Positions 33,221 through 46,364 of a DNA stretch of 64,000 bases are shown one piece after another; positions within the stretch are counted from its first letter, which is position 1; every line of letters begins with the position of its first letter. The position numbers were made by a program, and so were the translations under genes. Source of the stretch: Casuarina equisetifolia (lineage: Eukaryota; Streptophyta; Magnoliopsida; Fagales; Casuarinaceae); contig CM052360.1 in NCBI GenBank assembly GCA_028551475.1, positions 20,866,682 to 20,930,681 on the forward strand. The letters run 5' to 3'. Under the pieces are notes generated by a model, which was not told the DNA's origin, did no database searches, and saw only the letters and a program-made list of their open reading frames with translations.

Positions 33221-34025
33221 ATGAAGAACGCCGTTCCAAAGTTCCTAGTAGCTGCCGTCCTCTTGTCTGTGGCATGCTCCATTGCTTCTGCCTACGACCC
33301 TAGCCCTCTGCAAGACTTTTGCGTTTCAACTAACAGTTCTGCTTCTGGAGGTATAGAGTCCTTTCAAACATCTCAAGTTCTGATTTTCCTCGTGATATAA
33401 CTCTGCAAAATACTGTTTTGAACTCATTTATTTTCATGTTAATGTGTAAGCATTCCAGCTCTGATATAACACTCTTTTTTCTCGTGCAGTATTTGTGAAC
33501 GGAAAGTTCTGCAAGGATCCAAAACTTGTCAACGCCAACGACTTCTTCTTCTCGGGCTTAAACATTCCGGGGAACACCTCAAATCAACGAGGATCAAGCG
33601 TTAATCTTGTAAACGTGGAGAAATTATTAGGCCTCAACACCTTAGGCATATCTTTGGCTCGCATAGACTTTGCACCATATGGGTTGAATCCTCCACACAC
33701 CCACCCTCGTGGCACTGAGATTCTGGTAGTCGTAGAGGGTTCTCTGCTCGTCGGCTTTGTGACATCCAACCCAGAAAATCGCCTCATCACCAAAGTTCTA
33801 AATGCAGGAGATGTGTTTGTCTTTCCAATCGGTCTGATTCACTTCCAGTTCAACGTGGGTAAGACAAATGCTGTTGCCTTTGCCGGTCTGAGTAGCCAGA
33901 ATCCTGGCACCATCACTATCGCGAATGCTGTCTTTGGATCTGATCCTCCCATCAATCCTGATGTGCTTGCCAAGGCCTTCCAAGTGGACAAGAACGTGAT
34001 TAATTATCTTCAGAAGCAATTCTGA
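33221..34025 (+). CDS. GLP: Germin-like protein 2 (hybrid copy)
   Basis: Exons are 33221-33350 and 33490-34025, 221 residues. The signal peptide differs from GLP1 (AAVLLSVAC in place of AALLLAVAC). The mature protein is the same as GLP1 except Glu for Asp at residue 87; all metal ligands and both cysteines are kept. Promoter, exon 1 and intron match GLP5, while exon 2 and the 3' flank match GLP1, so the gene looks like the product of a crossover near the start of exon 2. The nucleotide sequence appears identical to GLP3 and GLP4. Confidence 0.93.
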
Positions 34026-35096
34026 TGGGAGAGTCTTCACAAAGAAGAAACTAAGTGTAATAGCCAATAACGAATCGTTTGATTATTCAATTAAAGCTTG
34101 TTATTATTTCCGTTGTTGCAAATTCATAGCAACGACAATACGAATAAAATGATATTTCTTTTATATACCTTATTGAAGTGGTTGAGTGGTTATAGATGTT
34201 AAATATGTTTACCTTCAAATTTGGGACAACTCTACCTGCTGATAAGAGAATATGAAGGAGAATGATTTTTTCGTTTAAAGAGCCCATATTTGTCATTTTT
34301 AATAAATAAAATAGATTTATTTCTCTAATAGGTAGTTGTACATTATAAGACTAGAGGTACCTAAATTAAGTGCACATGCAACATCATATCAAAGGTAAAA
34401 TAACATCAGCTAACTTCAAAACACATTGAATATACAAGTTTTAAACTATTTTGGAAATTTTCCTAGCAATGTAGACTTGAAAAAAAATCACTGCTTTGTA
34501 TTTTGCTGATAATTTGTTGCTCTTCCCTATTGGTGATATATATAAGTTTTAAATTATTAATAAAGAATTACAATGGATGATTAAAGTAACTAAAGGAAAA
34601 TATTTAGTTACAAAGTTTCTTAAGATATCTTTTTTAATTTGCATTTATTGTATGTGAGTAAAACGGAATAGAAGATGATTTCATAATAGAATAGTTAGCA
34701 TTCTAATTCTATTGGCTAAAGTTAGAAAAATTGTATGAAGAAGAATTTCTTTGTTTCAAAATATAAAATCATCATGAGAAAATATTATTTTGAGTGAGAT
34801 TTGGAACTCTTAACCTTCACTTTTTGTTGTTGTTGTAATTTTTGTAGTTCTTATAATGTTAGGATATGCTTCTATGTTTTTGTATACTACATTTTATTAA
34901 TGCAAACTCACATTTCTATAAATGAAAAAAATAGAGCAAGATTTCATAAATTAGGAAATCACAACCTATACATTTTTACAAGAGTTTTGAAAATTTTCAA
35001 ATATAGTTTTTAAGCCTAGATAATAATATTGTAACCATATACTTTTGTATTTCATTGATAATATATAACACCAGACATTTCAATGAAAGAAATTAA

Positions 35097-35392
35097 TTCT
35101 TGAAATATTCTTATGAAAATGTCATTTTGGCTGAAATTTGAAGACTTTTAATTTCTATCCTTTTTTTAGTTTTCATAAGTATTATAATGTTAGGGTATGT
35201 CCCTGTGTGTTTGAACATTAATTTTTTTTAATTAAAATATAAGTTTGTATTAATAAAAAGTAGTATACAAAACTAGAGGGACATACTCCAGCATTACAAA
35301 ATTTTGATAACTATGAAAAGATTGAGATTGGAAGCCTCCAAATCTCACTCAAAATGATATTTTCCTGTGAGAATTTTATATTTTGAAACAAA
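35097..35392. repeat. Foldback, unit 2
   Basis: This is the same inverted repeat as in unit 1, with one A fewer in the spacer. Confidence 0.6.
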
Positions 35393-35644
35393 GATGTTTG
35401 AATATTAATTTTATTAATGCAAACTTACCTTTTCACCTTAAATAAAAGAAAACTCCCAAATCAAATAAAAAACCATTCAACTTACCAATGTGTAATACTA
35501 GATAACCCATAAAAAAAATTATAGAGACAGTAATAAGACCATTAAAACATGGGCTTGATTAAAATTGGAAGTACAACTATTATCTAGAGTAAAATAAAAG
35601 AACAAAGAATAAATGTTCTTACCGCCCCATTTGTTGTCATTCTT

Positions 35645-36396
35645 CTTAACTTTTTGTCATTATCATTGCTTCTATTGACATCACCTCCGTCGACCACAAC
35701 AAAAGCCTCAAAACCATCATATCCGAGTTATGAGTTTTCAATACATATCAGGGGCTTATCTTCCCTGAGGCCTTGGGCATATCCCATTGCGTTAAAACCA
35801 TCATATGCGAGTTATGCGAGGGTTAGATGAATGGAGCGTCCGTTGGATATTGTTGTGCGAGATGTACTCTCTCCACTTCGCTCAAGAAACTCCCAATGAC
35901 TTGCCTGAGAGGCATGTATAATCGACTGCTGTCCTTGTTCAAATCAGAGTCATAAAGGAATCCTTTTTTTTTTTAATGACCACGACCACCCCAGTTCCAC
36001 CCATGTCGTATACGACGCTTAATTTCCTCAGGCAAGTCTGTTTCCTGCATTGGCCTATTCTTCATCGTCCAGAGTGTCCTGTTTTTGGTACTTCTGTGGG
36101 TTGTCGTTGCAGTGCGCATTAATTCATTCGCATGAAAGCCATTTTTCTTCGTAATGGCCATGGGCTTAGTCTTGGATTCTTTCTTGGAAGATTTTTCTTT
36201 TTCTTGGTCATACAAGTCAGATGCAACACCTGCGAGGAGATAAAGATCTTCAAAGAGCGGATCCTTGCATGAACTCTCGAAATCGTTACACTTCAAGGAG
36301 AAATTATCATTCGTCTTTCATTTTCTTTAACCGGGGAATGGAGAAACGCTCGATTTCGAAATGAGTAGAAGGTTTTTTGGGGCTGTCTTTTCACTC
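35645..36396 (-). pseudogene. Broken B3/DUF313 gene, unit 2
   Basis: It carries the same frameshift, homopolymer expansion and internal duplication as the unit 1 copy. The damage therefore predates the array. Confidence 0.8.
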
Positions 36397-37618
36397 TATG
36401 CAAAAAAGTAAAGCATGCACGATATTTGTGGAAGACATAAAGAAGAGGGAAATGAAAATTTTCCCATAAAGAAAAGGAGGGAAACGAAACTTTGAAATAA
36501 TTCACATTTAAGAAATTGCAATACAATACAATTGAACCACAATACAATTTATTATTTTTTCCTTGTCCATGCTTTTTATTAAATGGTCCTAACACCTGGA
36601 GTAAGAGGATTGGGTTGTAGACTCCTAAAACAATTAGATTTTGACGTTTCAAACCTTATTTTAATAAAAGAATATGACATTTTGACTAATCTTACTAATT
36701 AGGGTGTAAGGCATATAAACTATATTAATTATTTGTAGGAGTTTTGAAAATTTTCAGATGAAAATTTTTAAACCTAGTTGATAGATGTTTGATTGCATTA
36801 TGTTTTATTATAAATTTTGGGATATAAAAATATATGACATTTAAAAAAATAAAAATTAAGTATTTAAAAATTCCAACAATAACATAAAATTTAGTAGTTA
36901 GAAATTAAGACGCCTATTTCTCCATGTTAAAACTTATGTTTGTAAGAGCTTTTTCATGTTCTATATTGTGTGTTTGAAATGTTATTTAGGTAGGATTCCA
37001 GCTATGGCATAAGACTTGTTTTAGATTAAAATGAATGGTAGAGAATATAGATCTGGACCGTAATTTTTGTTTTGATTTATATGAATAAATAACTGCTTTC
37101 CCAGGAAAGGCTTATGCATTACAAAAGCTGGAAAAACCACACTATCCATATAAATAATATAGGCATCATTAACAGCCTTTGGATGCCAAGATTTTAGTAT
37201 ATAGTTTTTACCTTATATTTTTATTTTATCTTTTGACTTTCAAAATTTTAAACCGGCTAAAAGGGTTTCAGCTGGCATTCATGCATAGCCAATGAATTGA
37301 ACTCCAAAAGTTTTCTCCCACCGGTAGTCAGAGAAGAGGAAGATCCCCTGGACTTGGCCCCGGGAACAGGCAGGATTTGGTGGTTAATTCTGCCATAGGG
37401 TTAAACTTTTATTTGATTTGGTCCTGCCCTATTCACAAATGATGACAGGGTCAACAAGGGGACAGCTTCAGTCCTTTCAATCTCAAATATGCATGACTGC
37501 TGAACTAATTTGGGAGTTGAACAAAGCTTCATAAAAAACGCAATAGTACCTTGTTTTGGACGAGCAAGCAAAGTGGATGGGGAACGGGACGGCAATGGAA
37601 TAAACATTTATCAAGTCG

Positions 37619-37854
37619 TGTCGGTACGTTATCGGCTTCGACTATGACCCGCTGCGGTCTACGTTCCCACAGAATCCCGCAGCTTCAGTTCTTTGTCGAG
37701 CGCTTCAGCGCCGAACACTGACGCCGACGGGGTCCGCTACCGGACCGCTTCGGCCCATTACAGTATAGAAGATCTAACGCTAAGTTCATTTGGGAAATGG
37801 TCTGATCTACCTTACAGCCGCAGTCGCATTCACGGGAAATATTCGGATTTGGAA
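37619..37854 (+). other. GC-rich block in GLP3 upstream region
   Basis: Identical to the block at 32635-32870. Confidence 0.5.
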
Positions 37855-38114
37855 TCATGTTTTGAACGAGCAAGAGAAGTGGTTAGAGAACGAGCGAGCC
37901 ACTGAATAAACATATATCAAATCGTATCTTGTCCAGGAAGTTAGAAGATAGACGTCGTAAAGTTACTTTTTTGGCCATTTCCATCTCGAATATCAACCAG
38001 TGATGCTTTCAACTGGGAATTAGCCAAAGCAAAATCAGAATCTTCTACAAACATTTACCAAGTCGTATCTCCTCCGTCAAAGCAAGAACATAGACCCGTT
38101 CAGTGACTCGTGCT

Positions 38115-38121
38115 TATAAAT
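38115..38121 (+). promoter_or_regulatory. TATA box of GLP3
   Basis: TATAAAT lies 90 bp before the start codon. Confidence 0.7.
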
Positions 38122-38204
38122 AGTCGTGTTCCATTGCAACATTCATCGTTCCTCACCCAAAAAGCAGGAGTACACGAAATACAGAAAGAGAGACAACCCC
38201 AAAA

Positions 38205-39009
38205 ATGAAGAACGCCGTTCCAAAGTTCCTAGTAGCTGCCGTCCTCTTGTCTGTGGCATGCTCCATTGCTTCTGCCTACGACCCTAGCCCTCTGCAAGAC
38301 TTTTGCGTTTCAACTAACAGTTCTGCTTCTGGAGGTATAGAGTCCTTTCAAACATCTCAAGTTCTGATTTTCCTCGTGATATAACTCTGCAAAATACTGT
38401 TTTGAACTCATTTATTTTCATGTTAATGTGTAAGCATTCCAGCTCTGATATAACACTCTTTTTTCTCGTGCAGTATTTGTGAACGGAAAGTTCTGCAAGG
38501 ATCCAAAACTTGTCAACGCCAACGACTTCTTCTTCTCGGGCTTAAACATTCCGGGGAACACCTCAAATCAACGAGGATCAAGCGTTAATCTTGTAAACGT
38601 GGAGAAATTATTAGGCCTCAACACCTTAGGCATATCTTTGGCTCGCATAGACTTTGCACCATATGGGTTGAATCCTCCACACACCCACCCTCGTGGCACT
38701 GAGATTCTGGTAGTCGTAGAGGGTTCTCTGCTCGTCGGCTTTGTGACATCCAACCCAGAAAATCGCCTCATCACCAAAGTTCTAAATGCAGGAGATGTGT
38801 TTGTCTTTCCAATCGGTCTGATTCACTTCCAGTTCAACGTGGGTAAGACAAATGCTGTTGCCTTTGCCGGTCTGAGTAGCCAGAATCCTGGCACCATCAC
38901 TATCGCGAATGCTGTCTTTGGATCTGATCCTCCCATCAATCCTGATGTGCTTGCCAAGGCCTTCCAAGTGGACAAGAACGTGATTAATTATCTTCAGAAG
39001 CAATTCTGA
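38205..39009 (+). CDS. GLP: Germin-like protein 3 (hybrid copy)
   Basis: Exons are 38205-38334 and 38474-39009, 221 residues. It encodes the same protein as GLP2 and GLP4, with Glu87. No disabling change was found, so it is predicted functional. Whether all three identical copies are expressed separately cannot be told from sequence, and RNA reads would not distinguish them. Confidence 0.93.
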
Positions 39010-40080
39010 TGGGAGAGTCTTCACAAAGAAGAAACTAAGTGTAATAGCCAATAACGAATCGTTTGATTATTCAATTAAAGCTTGTTATTATTTCCGTTGT
39101 TGCAAATTCATAGCAACGACAATACGAATAAAATGATATTTCTTTTATATACCTTATTGAAGTGGTTGAGTGGTTATAGATGTTAAATATGTTTACCTTC
39201 AAATTTGGGACAACTCTACCTGCTGATAAGAGAATATGAAGGAGAATGATTTTTTCGTTTAAAGAGCCCATATTTGTCATTTTTAATAAATAAAATAGAT
39301 TTATTTCTCTAATAGGTAGTTGTACATTATAAGACTAGAGGTACCTAAATTAAGTGCACATGCAACATCATATCAAAGGTAAAATAACATCAGCTAACTT
39401 CAAAACACATTGAATATACAAGTTTTAAACTATTTTGGAAATTTTCCTAGCAATGTAGACTTGAAAAAAAATCACTGCTTTGTATTTTGCTGATAATTTG
39501 TTGCTCTTCCCTATTGGTGATATATATAAGTTTTAAATTATTAATAAAGAATTACAATGGATGATTAAAGTAACTAAAGGAAAATATTTAGTTACAAAGT
39601 TTCTTAAGATATCTTTTTTAATTTGCATTTATTGTATGTGAGTAAAACGGAATAGAAGATGATTTCATAATAGAATAGTTAGCATTCTAATTCTATTGGC
39701 TAAAGTTAGAAAAATTGTATGAAGAAGAATTTCTTTGTTTCAAAATATAAAATCATCATGAGAAAATATTATTTTGAGTGAGATTTGGAACTCTTAACCT
39801 TCACTTTTTGTTGTTGTTGTAATTTTTGTAGTTCTTATAATGTTAGGATATGCTTCTATGTTTTTGTATACTACATTTTATTAATGCAAACTCACATTTC
39901 TATAAATGAAAAAAATAGAGCAAGATTTCATAAATTAGGAAATCACAACCTATACATTTTTACAAGAGTTTTGAAAATTTTCAAATATAGTTTTTAAGCC
40001 TAGATAATAATATTGTAACCATATACTTTTGTATTTCATTGATAATATATAACACCAGACATTTCAATGAAAGAAATTAA

Positions 40081-40376
40081 TTCTTGAAATATTCTTATGA
40101 AAATGTCATTTTGGCTGAAATTTGAAGACTTTTAATTTCTATCCTTTTTTTAGTTTTCATAAGTATTATAATGTTAGGGTATGTCCCTGTGTGTTTGAAC
40201 ATTAATTTTTTTTAATTAAAATATAAGTTTGTATTAATAAAAAGTAGTATACAAAACTAGAGGGACATACTCCAGCATTACAAAATTTTGATAACTATGA
40301 AAAGATTGAGATTGGAAGCCTCCAAATCTCACTCAAAATGATATTTTCCTGTGAGAATTTTATATTTTGAAACAAA
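40081..40376. repeat. Foldback, unit 3
   Basis: Same inverted repeat as in unit 2. Confidence 0.6.
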
Positions 40377-40628
40377 GATGTTTGAATATTAATTTTATTA
40401 ATGCAAACTTACCTTTTCACCTTAAATAAAAGAAAACTCCCAAATCAAATAAAAAACCATTCAACTTACCAATGTGTAATACTAGATAACCCATAAAAAA
40501 AATTATAGAGACAGTAATAAGACCATTAAAACATGGGCTTGATTAAAATTGGAAGTACAACTATTATCTAGAGTAAAATAAAAGAACAAAGAATAAATGT
40601 TCTTACCGCCCCATTTGTTGTCATTCTT

Positions 40629-41380
40629 CTTAACTTTTTGTCATTATCATTGCTTCTATTGACATCACCTCCGTCGACCACAACAAAAGCCTCAAAACCA
40701 TCATATCCGAGTTATGAGTTTTCAATACATATCAGGGGCTTATCTTCCCTGAGGCCTTGGGCATATCCCATTGCGTTAAAACCATCATATGCGAGTTATG
40801 CGAGGGTTAGATGAATGGAGCGTCCGTTGGATATTGTTGTGCGAGATGTACTCTCTCCACTTCGCTCAAGAAACTCCCAATGACTTGCCTGAGAGGCATG
40901 TATAATCGACTGCTGTCCTTGTTCAAATCAGAGTCATAAAGGAATCCTTTTTTTTTTTAATGACCACGACCACCCCAGTTCCACCCATGTCGTATACGAC
41001 GCTTAATTTCCTCAGGCAAGTCTGTTTCCTGCATTGGCCTATTCTTCATCGTCCAGAGTGTCCTGTTTTTGGTACTTCTGTGGGTTGTCGTTGCAGTGCG
41101 CATTAATTCATTCGCATGAAAGCCATTTTTCTTCGTAATGGCCATGGGCTTAGTCTTGGATTCTTTCTTGGAAGATTTTTCTTTTTCTTGGTCATACAAG
41201 TCAGATGCAACACCTGCGAGGAGATAAAGATCTTCAAAGAGCGGATCCTTGCATGAACTCTCGAAATCGTTACACTTCAAGGAGAAATTATCATTCGTCT
41301 TTCATTTTCTTTAACCGGGGAATGGAGAAACGCTCGATTTCGAAATGAGTAGAAGGTTTTTTGGGGCTGTCTTTTCACTC
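40629..41380 (-). pseudogene. Broken B3/DUF313 gene, unit 3
   Basis: Same lesions as the unit 2 copy. Confidence 0.8.
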
Positions 41381-42602
41381 TATGCAAAAAAGTAAAGCAT
41401 GCACGATATTTGTGGAAGACATAAAGAAGAGGGAAATGAAAATTTTCCCATAAAGAAAAGGAGGGAAACGAAACTTTGAAATAATTCACATTTAAGAAAT
41501 TGCAATACAATACAATTGAACCACAATACAATTTATTATTTTTTCCTTGTCCATGCTTTTTATTAAATGGTCCTAACACCTGGAGTAAGAGGATTGGGTT
41601 GTAGACTCCTAAAACAATTAGATTTTGACGTTTCAAACCTTATTTTAATAAAAGAATATGACATTTTGACTAATCTTACTAATTAGGGTGTAAGGCATAT
41701 AAACTATATTAATTATTTGTAGGAGTTTTGAAAATTTTCAGATGAAAATTTTTAAACCTAGTTGATAGATGTTTGATTGCATTATGTTTTATTATAAATT
41801 TTGGGATATAAAAATATATGACATTTAAAAAAATAAAAATTAAGTATTTAAAAATTCCAACAATAACATAAAATTTAGTAGTTAGAAATTAAGACGCCTA
41901 TTTCTCCATGTTAAAACTTATGTTTGTAAGAGCTTTTTCATGTTCTATATTGTGTGTTTGAAATGTTATTTAGGTAGGATTCCAGCTATGGCATAAGACT
42001 TGTTTTAGATTAAAATGAATGGTAGAGAATATAGATCTGGACCGTAATTTTTGTTTTGATTTATATGAATAAATAACTGCTTTCCCAGGAAAGGCTTATG
42101 CATTACAAAAGCTGGAAAAACCACACTATCCATATAAATAATATAGGCATCATTAACAGCCTTTGGATGCCAAGATTTTAGTATATAGTTTTTACCTTAT
42201 ATTTTTATTTTATCTTTTGACTTTCAAAATTTTAAACCGGCTAAAAGGGTTTCAGCTGGCATTCATGCATAGCCAATGAATTGAACTCCAAAAGTTTTCT
42301 CCCACCGGTAGTCAGAGAAGAGGAAGATCCCCTGGACTTGGCCCCGGGAACAGGCAGGATTTGGTGGTTAATTCTGCCATAGGGTTAAACTTTTATTTGA
42401 TTTGGTCCTGCCCTATTCACAAATGATGACAGGGTCAACAAGGGGACAGCTTCAGTCCTTTCAATCTCAAATATGCATGACTGCTGAACTAATTTGGGAG
42501 TTGAACAAAGCTTCATAAAAAACGCAATAGTACCTTGTTTTGGACGAGCAAGCAAAGTGGATGGGGAACGGGACGGCAATGGAATAAACATTTATCAAGT
42601 CG

Positions 42603-42838
42603 TGTCGGTACGTTATCGGCTTCGACTATGACCCGCTGCGGTCTACGTTCCCACAGAATCCCGCAGCTTCAGTTCTTTGTCGAGCGCTTCAGCGCCGAAC
42701 ACTGACGCCGACGGGGTCCGCTACCGGACCGCTTCGGCCCATTACAGTATAGAAGATCTAACGCTAAGTTCATTTGGGAAATGGTCTGATCTACCTTACA
42801 GCCGCAGTCGCATTCACGGGAAATATTCGGATTTGGAA
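42603..42838 (+). other. GC-rich block in GLP4 upstream region
   Basis: Identical to the block at 32635-32870. Confidence 0.5.
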
Positions 42839-43098
42839 TCATGTTTTGAACGAGCAAGAGAAGTGGTTAGAGAACGAGCGAGCCACTGAATAAACATATA
42901 TCAAATCGTATCTTGTCCAGGAAGTTAGAAGATAGACGTCGTAAAGTTACTTTTTTGGCCATTTCCATCTCGAATATCAACCAGTGATGCTTTCAACTGG
43001 GAATTAGCCAAAGCAAAATCAGAATCTTCTACAAACATTTACCAAGTCGTATCTCCTCCGTCAAAGCAAGAACATAGACCCGTTCAGTGACTCGTGCT

Positions 43099-43105
43099 TA
43101 TAAAT
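43099..43105 (+). promoter_or_regulatory. TATA box of GLP4
   Basis: TATAAAT lies 90 bp before the start codon. Confidence 0.7.
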
Positions 43106-43188
43106 AGTCGTGTTCCATTGCAACATTCATCGTTCCTCACCCAAAAAGCAGGAGTACACGAAATACAGAAAGAGAGACAACCCCAAAA

Positions 43189-43993
43189 ATGAAGAACGCC
43201 GTTCCAAAGTTCCTAGTAGCTGCCGTCCTCTTGTCTGTGGCATGCTCCATTGCTTCTGCCTACGACCCTAGCCCTCTGCAAGACTTTTGCGTTTCAACTA
43301 ACAGTTCTGCTTCTGGAGGTATAGAGTCCTTTCAAACATCTCAAGTTCTGATTTTCCTCGTGATATAACTCTGCAAAATACTGTTTTGAACTCATTTATT
43401 TTCATGTTAATGTGTAAGCATTCCAGCTCTGATATAACACTCTTTTTTCTCGTGCAGTATTTGTGAACGGAAAGTTCTGCAAGGATCCAAAACTTGTCAA
43501 CGCCAACGACTTCTTCTTCTCGGGCTTAAACATTCCGGGGAACACCTCAAATCAACGAGGATCAAGCGTTAATCTTGTAAACGTGGAGAAATTATTAGGC
43601 CTCAACACCTTAGGCATATCTTTGGCTCGCATAGACTTTGCACCATATGGGTTGAATCCTCCACACACCCACCCTCGTGGCACTGAGATTCTGGTAGTCG
43701 TAGAGGGTTCTCTGCTCGTCGGCTTTGTGACATCCAACCCAGAAAATCGCCTCATCACCAAAGTTCTAAATGCAGGAGATGTGTTTGTCTTTCCAATCGG
43801 TCTGATTCACTTCCAGTTCAACGTGGGTAAGACAAATGCTGTTGCCTTTGCCGGTCTGAGTAGCCAGAATCCTGGCACCATCACTATCGCGAATGCTGTC
43901 TTTGGATCTGATCCTCCCATCAATCCTGATGTGCTTGCCAAGGCCTTCCAAGTGGACAAGAACGTGATTAATTATCTTCAGAAGCAATTCTGA
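43189..43993 (+). CDS. GLP: Germin-like protein 4 (hybrid copy)
   Basis: Exons are 43189-43318 and 43458-43993, 221 residues, with the same protein as GLP2 and GLP3 including Glu87. It is the last gene of the array with the GLP1-type exon 2 and 3' flank. Confidence 0.93.
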
Positions 43994-45064
43994 TGGGAGA
44001 GTCTTCACAAAGAAGAAACTAAGTGTAATAGCCAATAACGAATCGTTTGATTATTCAATTAAAGCTTGTTATTATTTCCGTTGTTGCAAATTCATAGCAA
44101 CGACAATACGAATAAAATGATATTTCTTTTATATACCTTATTGAAGTGGTTGAGTGGTTATAGATGTTAAATATGTTTACCTTCAAATTTGGGACAACTC
44201 TACCTGCTGATAAGAGAATATGAAGGAGAATGATTTTTTCGTTTAAAGAGCCCATATTTGTCATTTTTAATAAATAAAATAGATTTATTTCTCTAATAGG
44301 TAGTTGTACATTATAAGACTAGAGGTACCTAAATTAAGTGCACATGCAACATCATATCAAAGGTAAAATAACATCAGCTAACTTCAAAACACATTGAATA
44401 TACAAGTTTTAAACTATTTTGGAAATTTTCCTAGCAATGTAGACTTGAAAAAAAATCACTGCTTTGTATTTTGCTGATAATTTGTTGCTCTTCCCTATTG
44501 GTGATATATATAAGTTTTAAATTATTAATAAAGAATTACAATGGATGATTAAAGTAACTAAAGGAAAATATTTAGTTACAAAGTTTCTTAAGATATCTTT
44601 TTTAATTTGCATTTATTGTATGTGAGTAAAACGGAATAGAAGATGATTTCATAATAGAATAGTTAGCATTCTAATTCTATTGGCTAAAGTTAGAAAAATT
44701 GTATGAAGAAGAATTTCTTTGTTTCAAAATATAAAATCATCATGAGAAAATATTATTTTGAGTGAGATTTGGAACTCTTAACCTTCACTTTTTGTTGTTG
44801 TTGTAATTTTTGTAGTTCTTATAATGTTAGGATATGCTTCTATGTTTTTGTATACTACATTTTATTAATGCAAACTCACATTTCTATAAATGAAAAAAAT
44901 AGAGCAAGATTTCATAAATTAGGAAATCACAACCTATACATTTTTACAAGAGTTTTGAAAATTTTCAAATATAGTTTTTAAGCCTAGATAATAATATTGT
45001 AACCATATACTTTTGTATTTCATTGATAATATATAACACCAGACATTTCAATGAAAGAAATTAA

Positions 45065-45360
45065 TTCTTGAAATATTCTTATGAAAATGTCATTTTGGCT
45101 GAAATTTGAAGACTTTTAATTTCTATCCTTTTTTTAGTTTTCATAAGTATTATAATGTTAGGGTATGTCCCTGTGTGTTTGAACATTAATTTTTTTTAAT
45201 TAAAATATAAGTTTGTATTAATAAAAAGTAGTATACAAAACTAGAGGGACATACTCCAGCATTACAAAATTTTGATAACTATGAAAAGATTGAGATTGGA
45301 AGCCTCCAAATCTCACTCAAAATGATATTTTCCTGTGAGAATTTTATATTTTGAAACAAA
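45065..45360. repeat. Foldback, unit 4
   Basis: Same inverted repeat as in unit 2. Confidence 0.6.
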
Positions 45361-45612
45361 GATGTTTGAATATTAATTTTATTAATGCAAACTTACCTTT
45401 TCACCTTAAATAAAAGAAAACTCCCAAATCAAATAAAAAACCATTCAACTTACCAATGTGTAATACTAGATAACCCATAAAAAAAATTATAGAGACAGTA
45501 ATAAGACCATTAAAACATGGGCTTGATTAAAATTGGAAGTACAACTATTATCTAGAGTAAAATAAAAGAACAAAGAATAAATGTTCTTACCGCCCCATTT
45601 GTTGTCATTCTT

Positions 45613-46364
45613 CTTAACTTTTTGTCATTATCATTGCTTCTATTGACATCACCTCCGTCGACCACAACAAAAGCCTCAAAACCATCATATCCGAGTTATG
45701 AGTTTTCAATACATATCAGGGGCTTATCTTCCCTGAGGCCTTGGGCATATCCCATTGCGTTAAAACCATCATATGCGAGTTATGCGAGGGTTAGATGAAT
45801 GGAGCGTCCGTTGGATATTGTTGTGCGAGATGTACTCTCTCCACTTCGCTCAAGAAACTCCCAATGACTTGCCTGAGAGGCATGTATAATCGACTGCTGT
45901 CCTTGTTCAAATCAGAGTCATAAAGGAATCCTTTTTTTTTTTAATGACCACGACCACCCCAGTTCCACCCATGTCGTATACGACGCTTAATTTCCTCAGG
46001 CAAGTCTGTTTCCTGCATTGGCCTATTCTTCATCGTCCAGAGTGTCCTGTTTTTGGTACTTCTGTGGGTTGTCGTTGCAGTGCGCATTAATTCATTCGCA
46101 TGAAAGCCATTTTTCTTCGTAATGGCCATGGGCTTAGTCTTGGATTCTTTCTTGGAAGATTTTTCTTTTTCTTGGTCATACAAGTCAGATGCAACACCTG
46201 CGAGGAGATAAAGATCTTCAAAGAGCGGATCCTTGCATGAACTCTCGAAATCGTTACACTTCAAGGAGAAATTATCATTCGTCTTTCATTTTCTTTAACC
46301 GGGGAATGGAGAAACGCTCGATTTCGAAATGAGTAGAAGGTTTTTTGGGGCTGTCTTTTCACTC
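45613..46364 (-). pseudogene. Broken B3/DUF313 gene, unit 4
   Basis: Same lesions as the unit 2 copy. Confidence 0.8.

Larger units (their letters stand above)
28505..33489 (+). repeat. GLP tandem array, unit 1 (4,985 bp)
   Basis: This unit runs from GLP1 exon 2 to the end of the GLP2 intron. Compared with unit 2 I found only a few differences: codon 87 of the GLP (28635), single bases near 29297, 29936 and 31475, and one extra A near 30238 that accounts for the 1-bp longer length. Its order is exon 2, 3' flank, foldback, B3 pseudogene, class II promoter, exon 1, intron. Confidence 0.92.
33490..38473 (+). repeat. GLP tandem array, unit 2 (4,984 bp)
   Basis: I found no base difference from units 3 and 4 in the stretches compared by eye. 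It is 1 bp shorter than unit 1. Confidence 0.92.
38474..43457 (+). repeat. GLP tandem array, unit 3 (4,984 bp)
   Basis: The length and the sequences inspected equal those of units 2 and 4. Confidence 0.92.
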
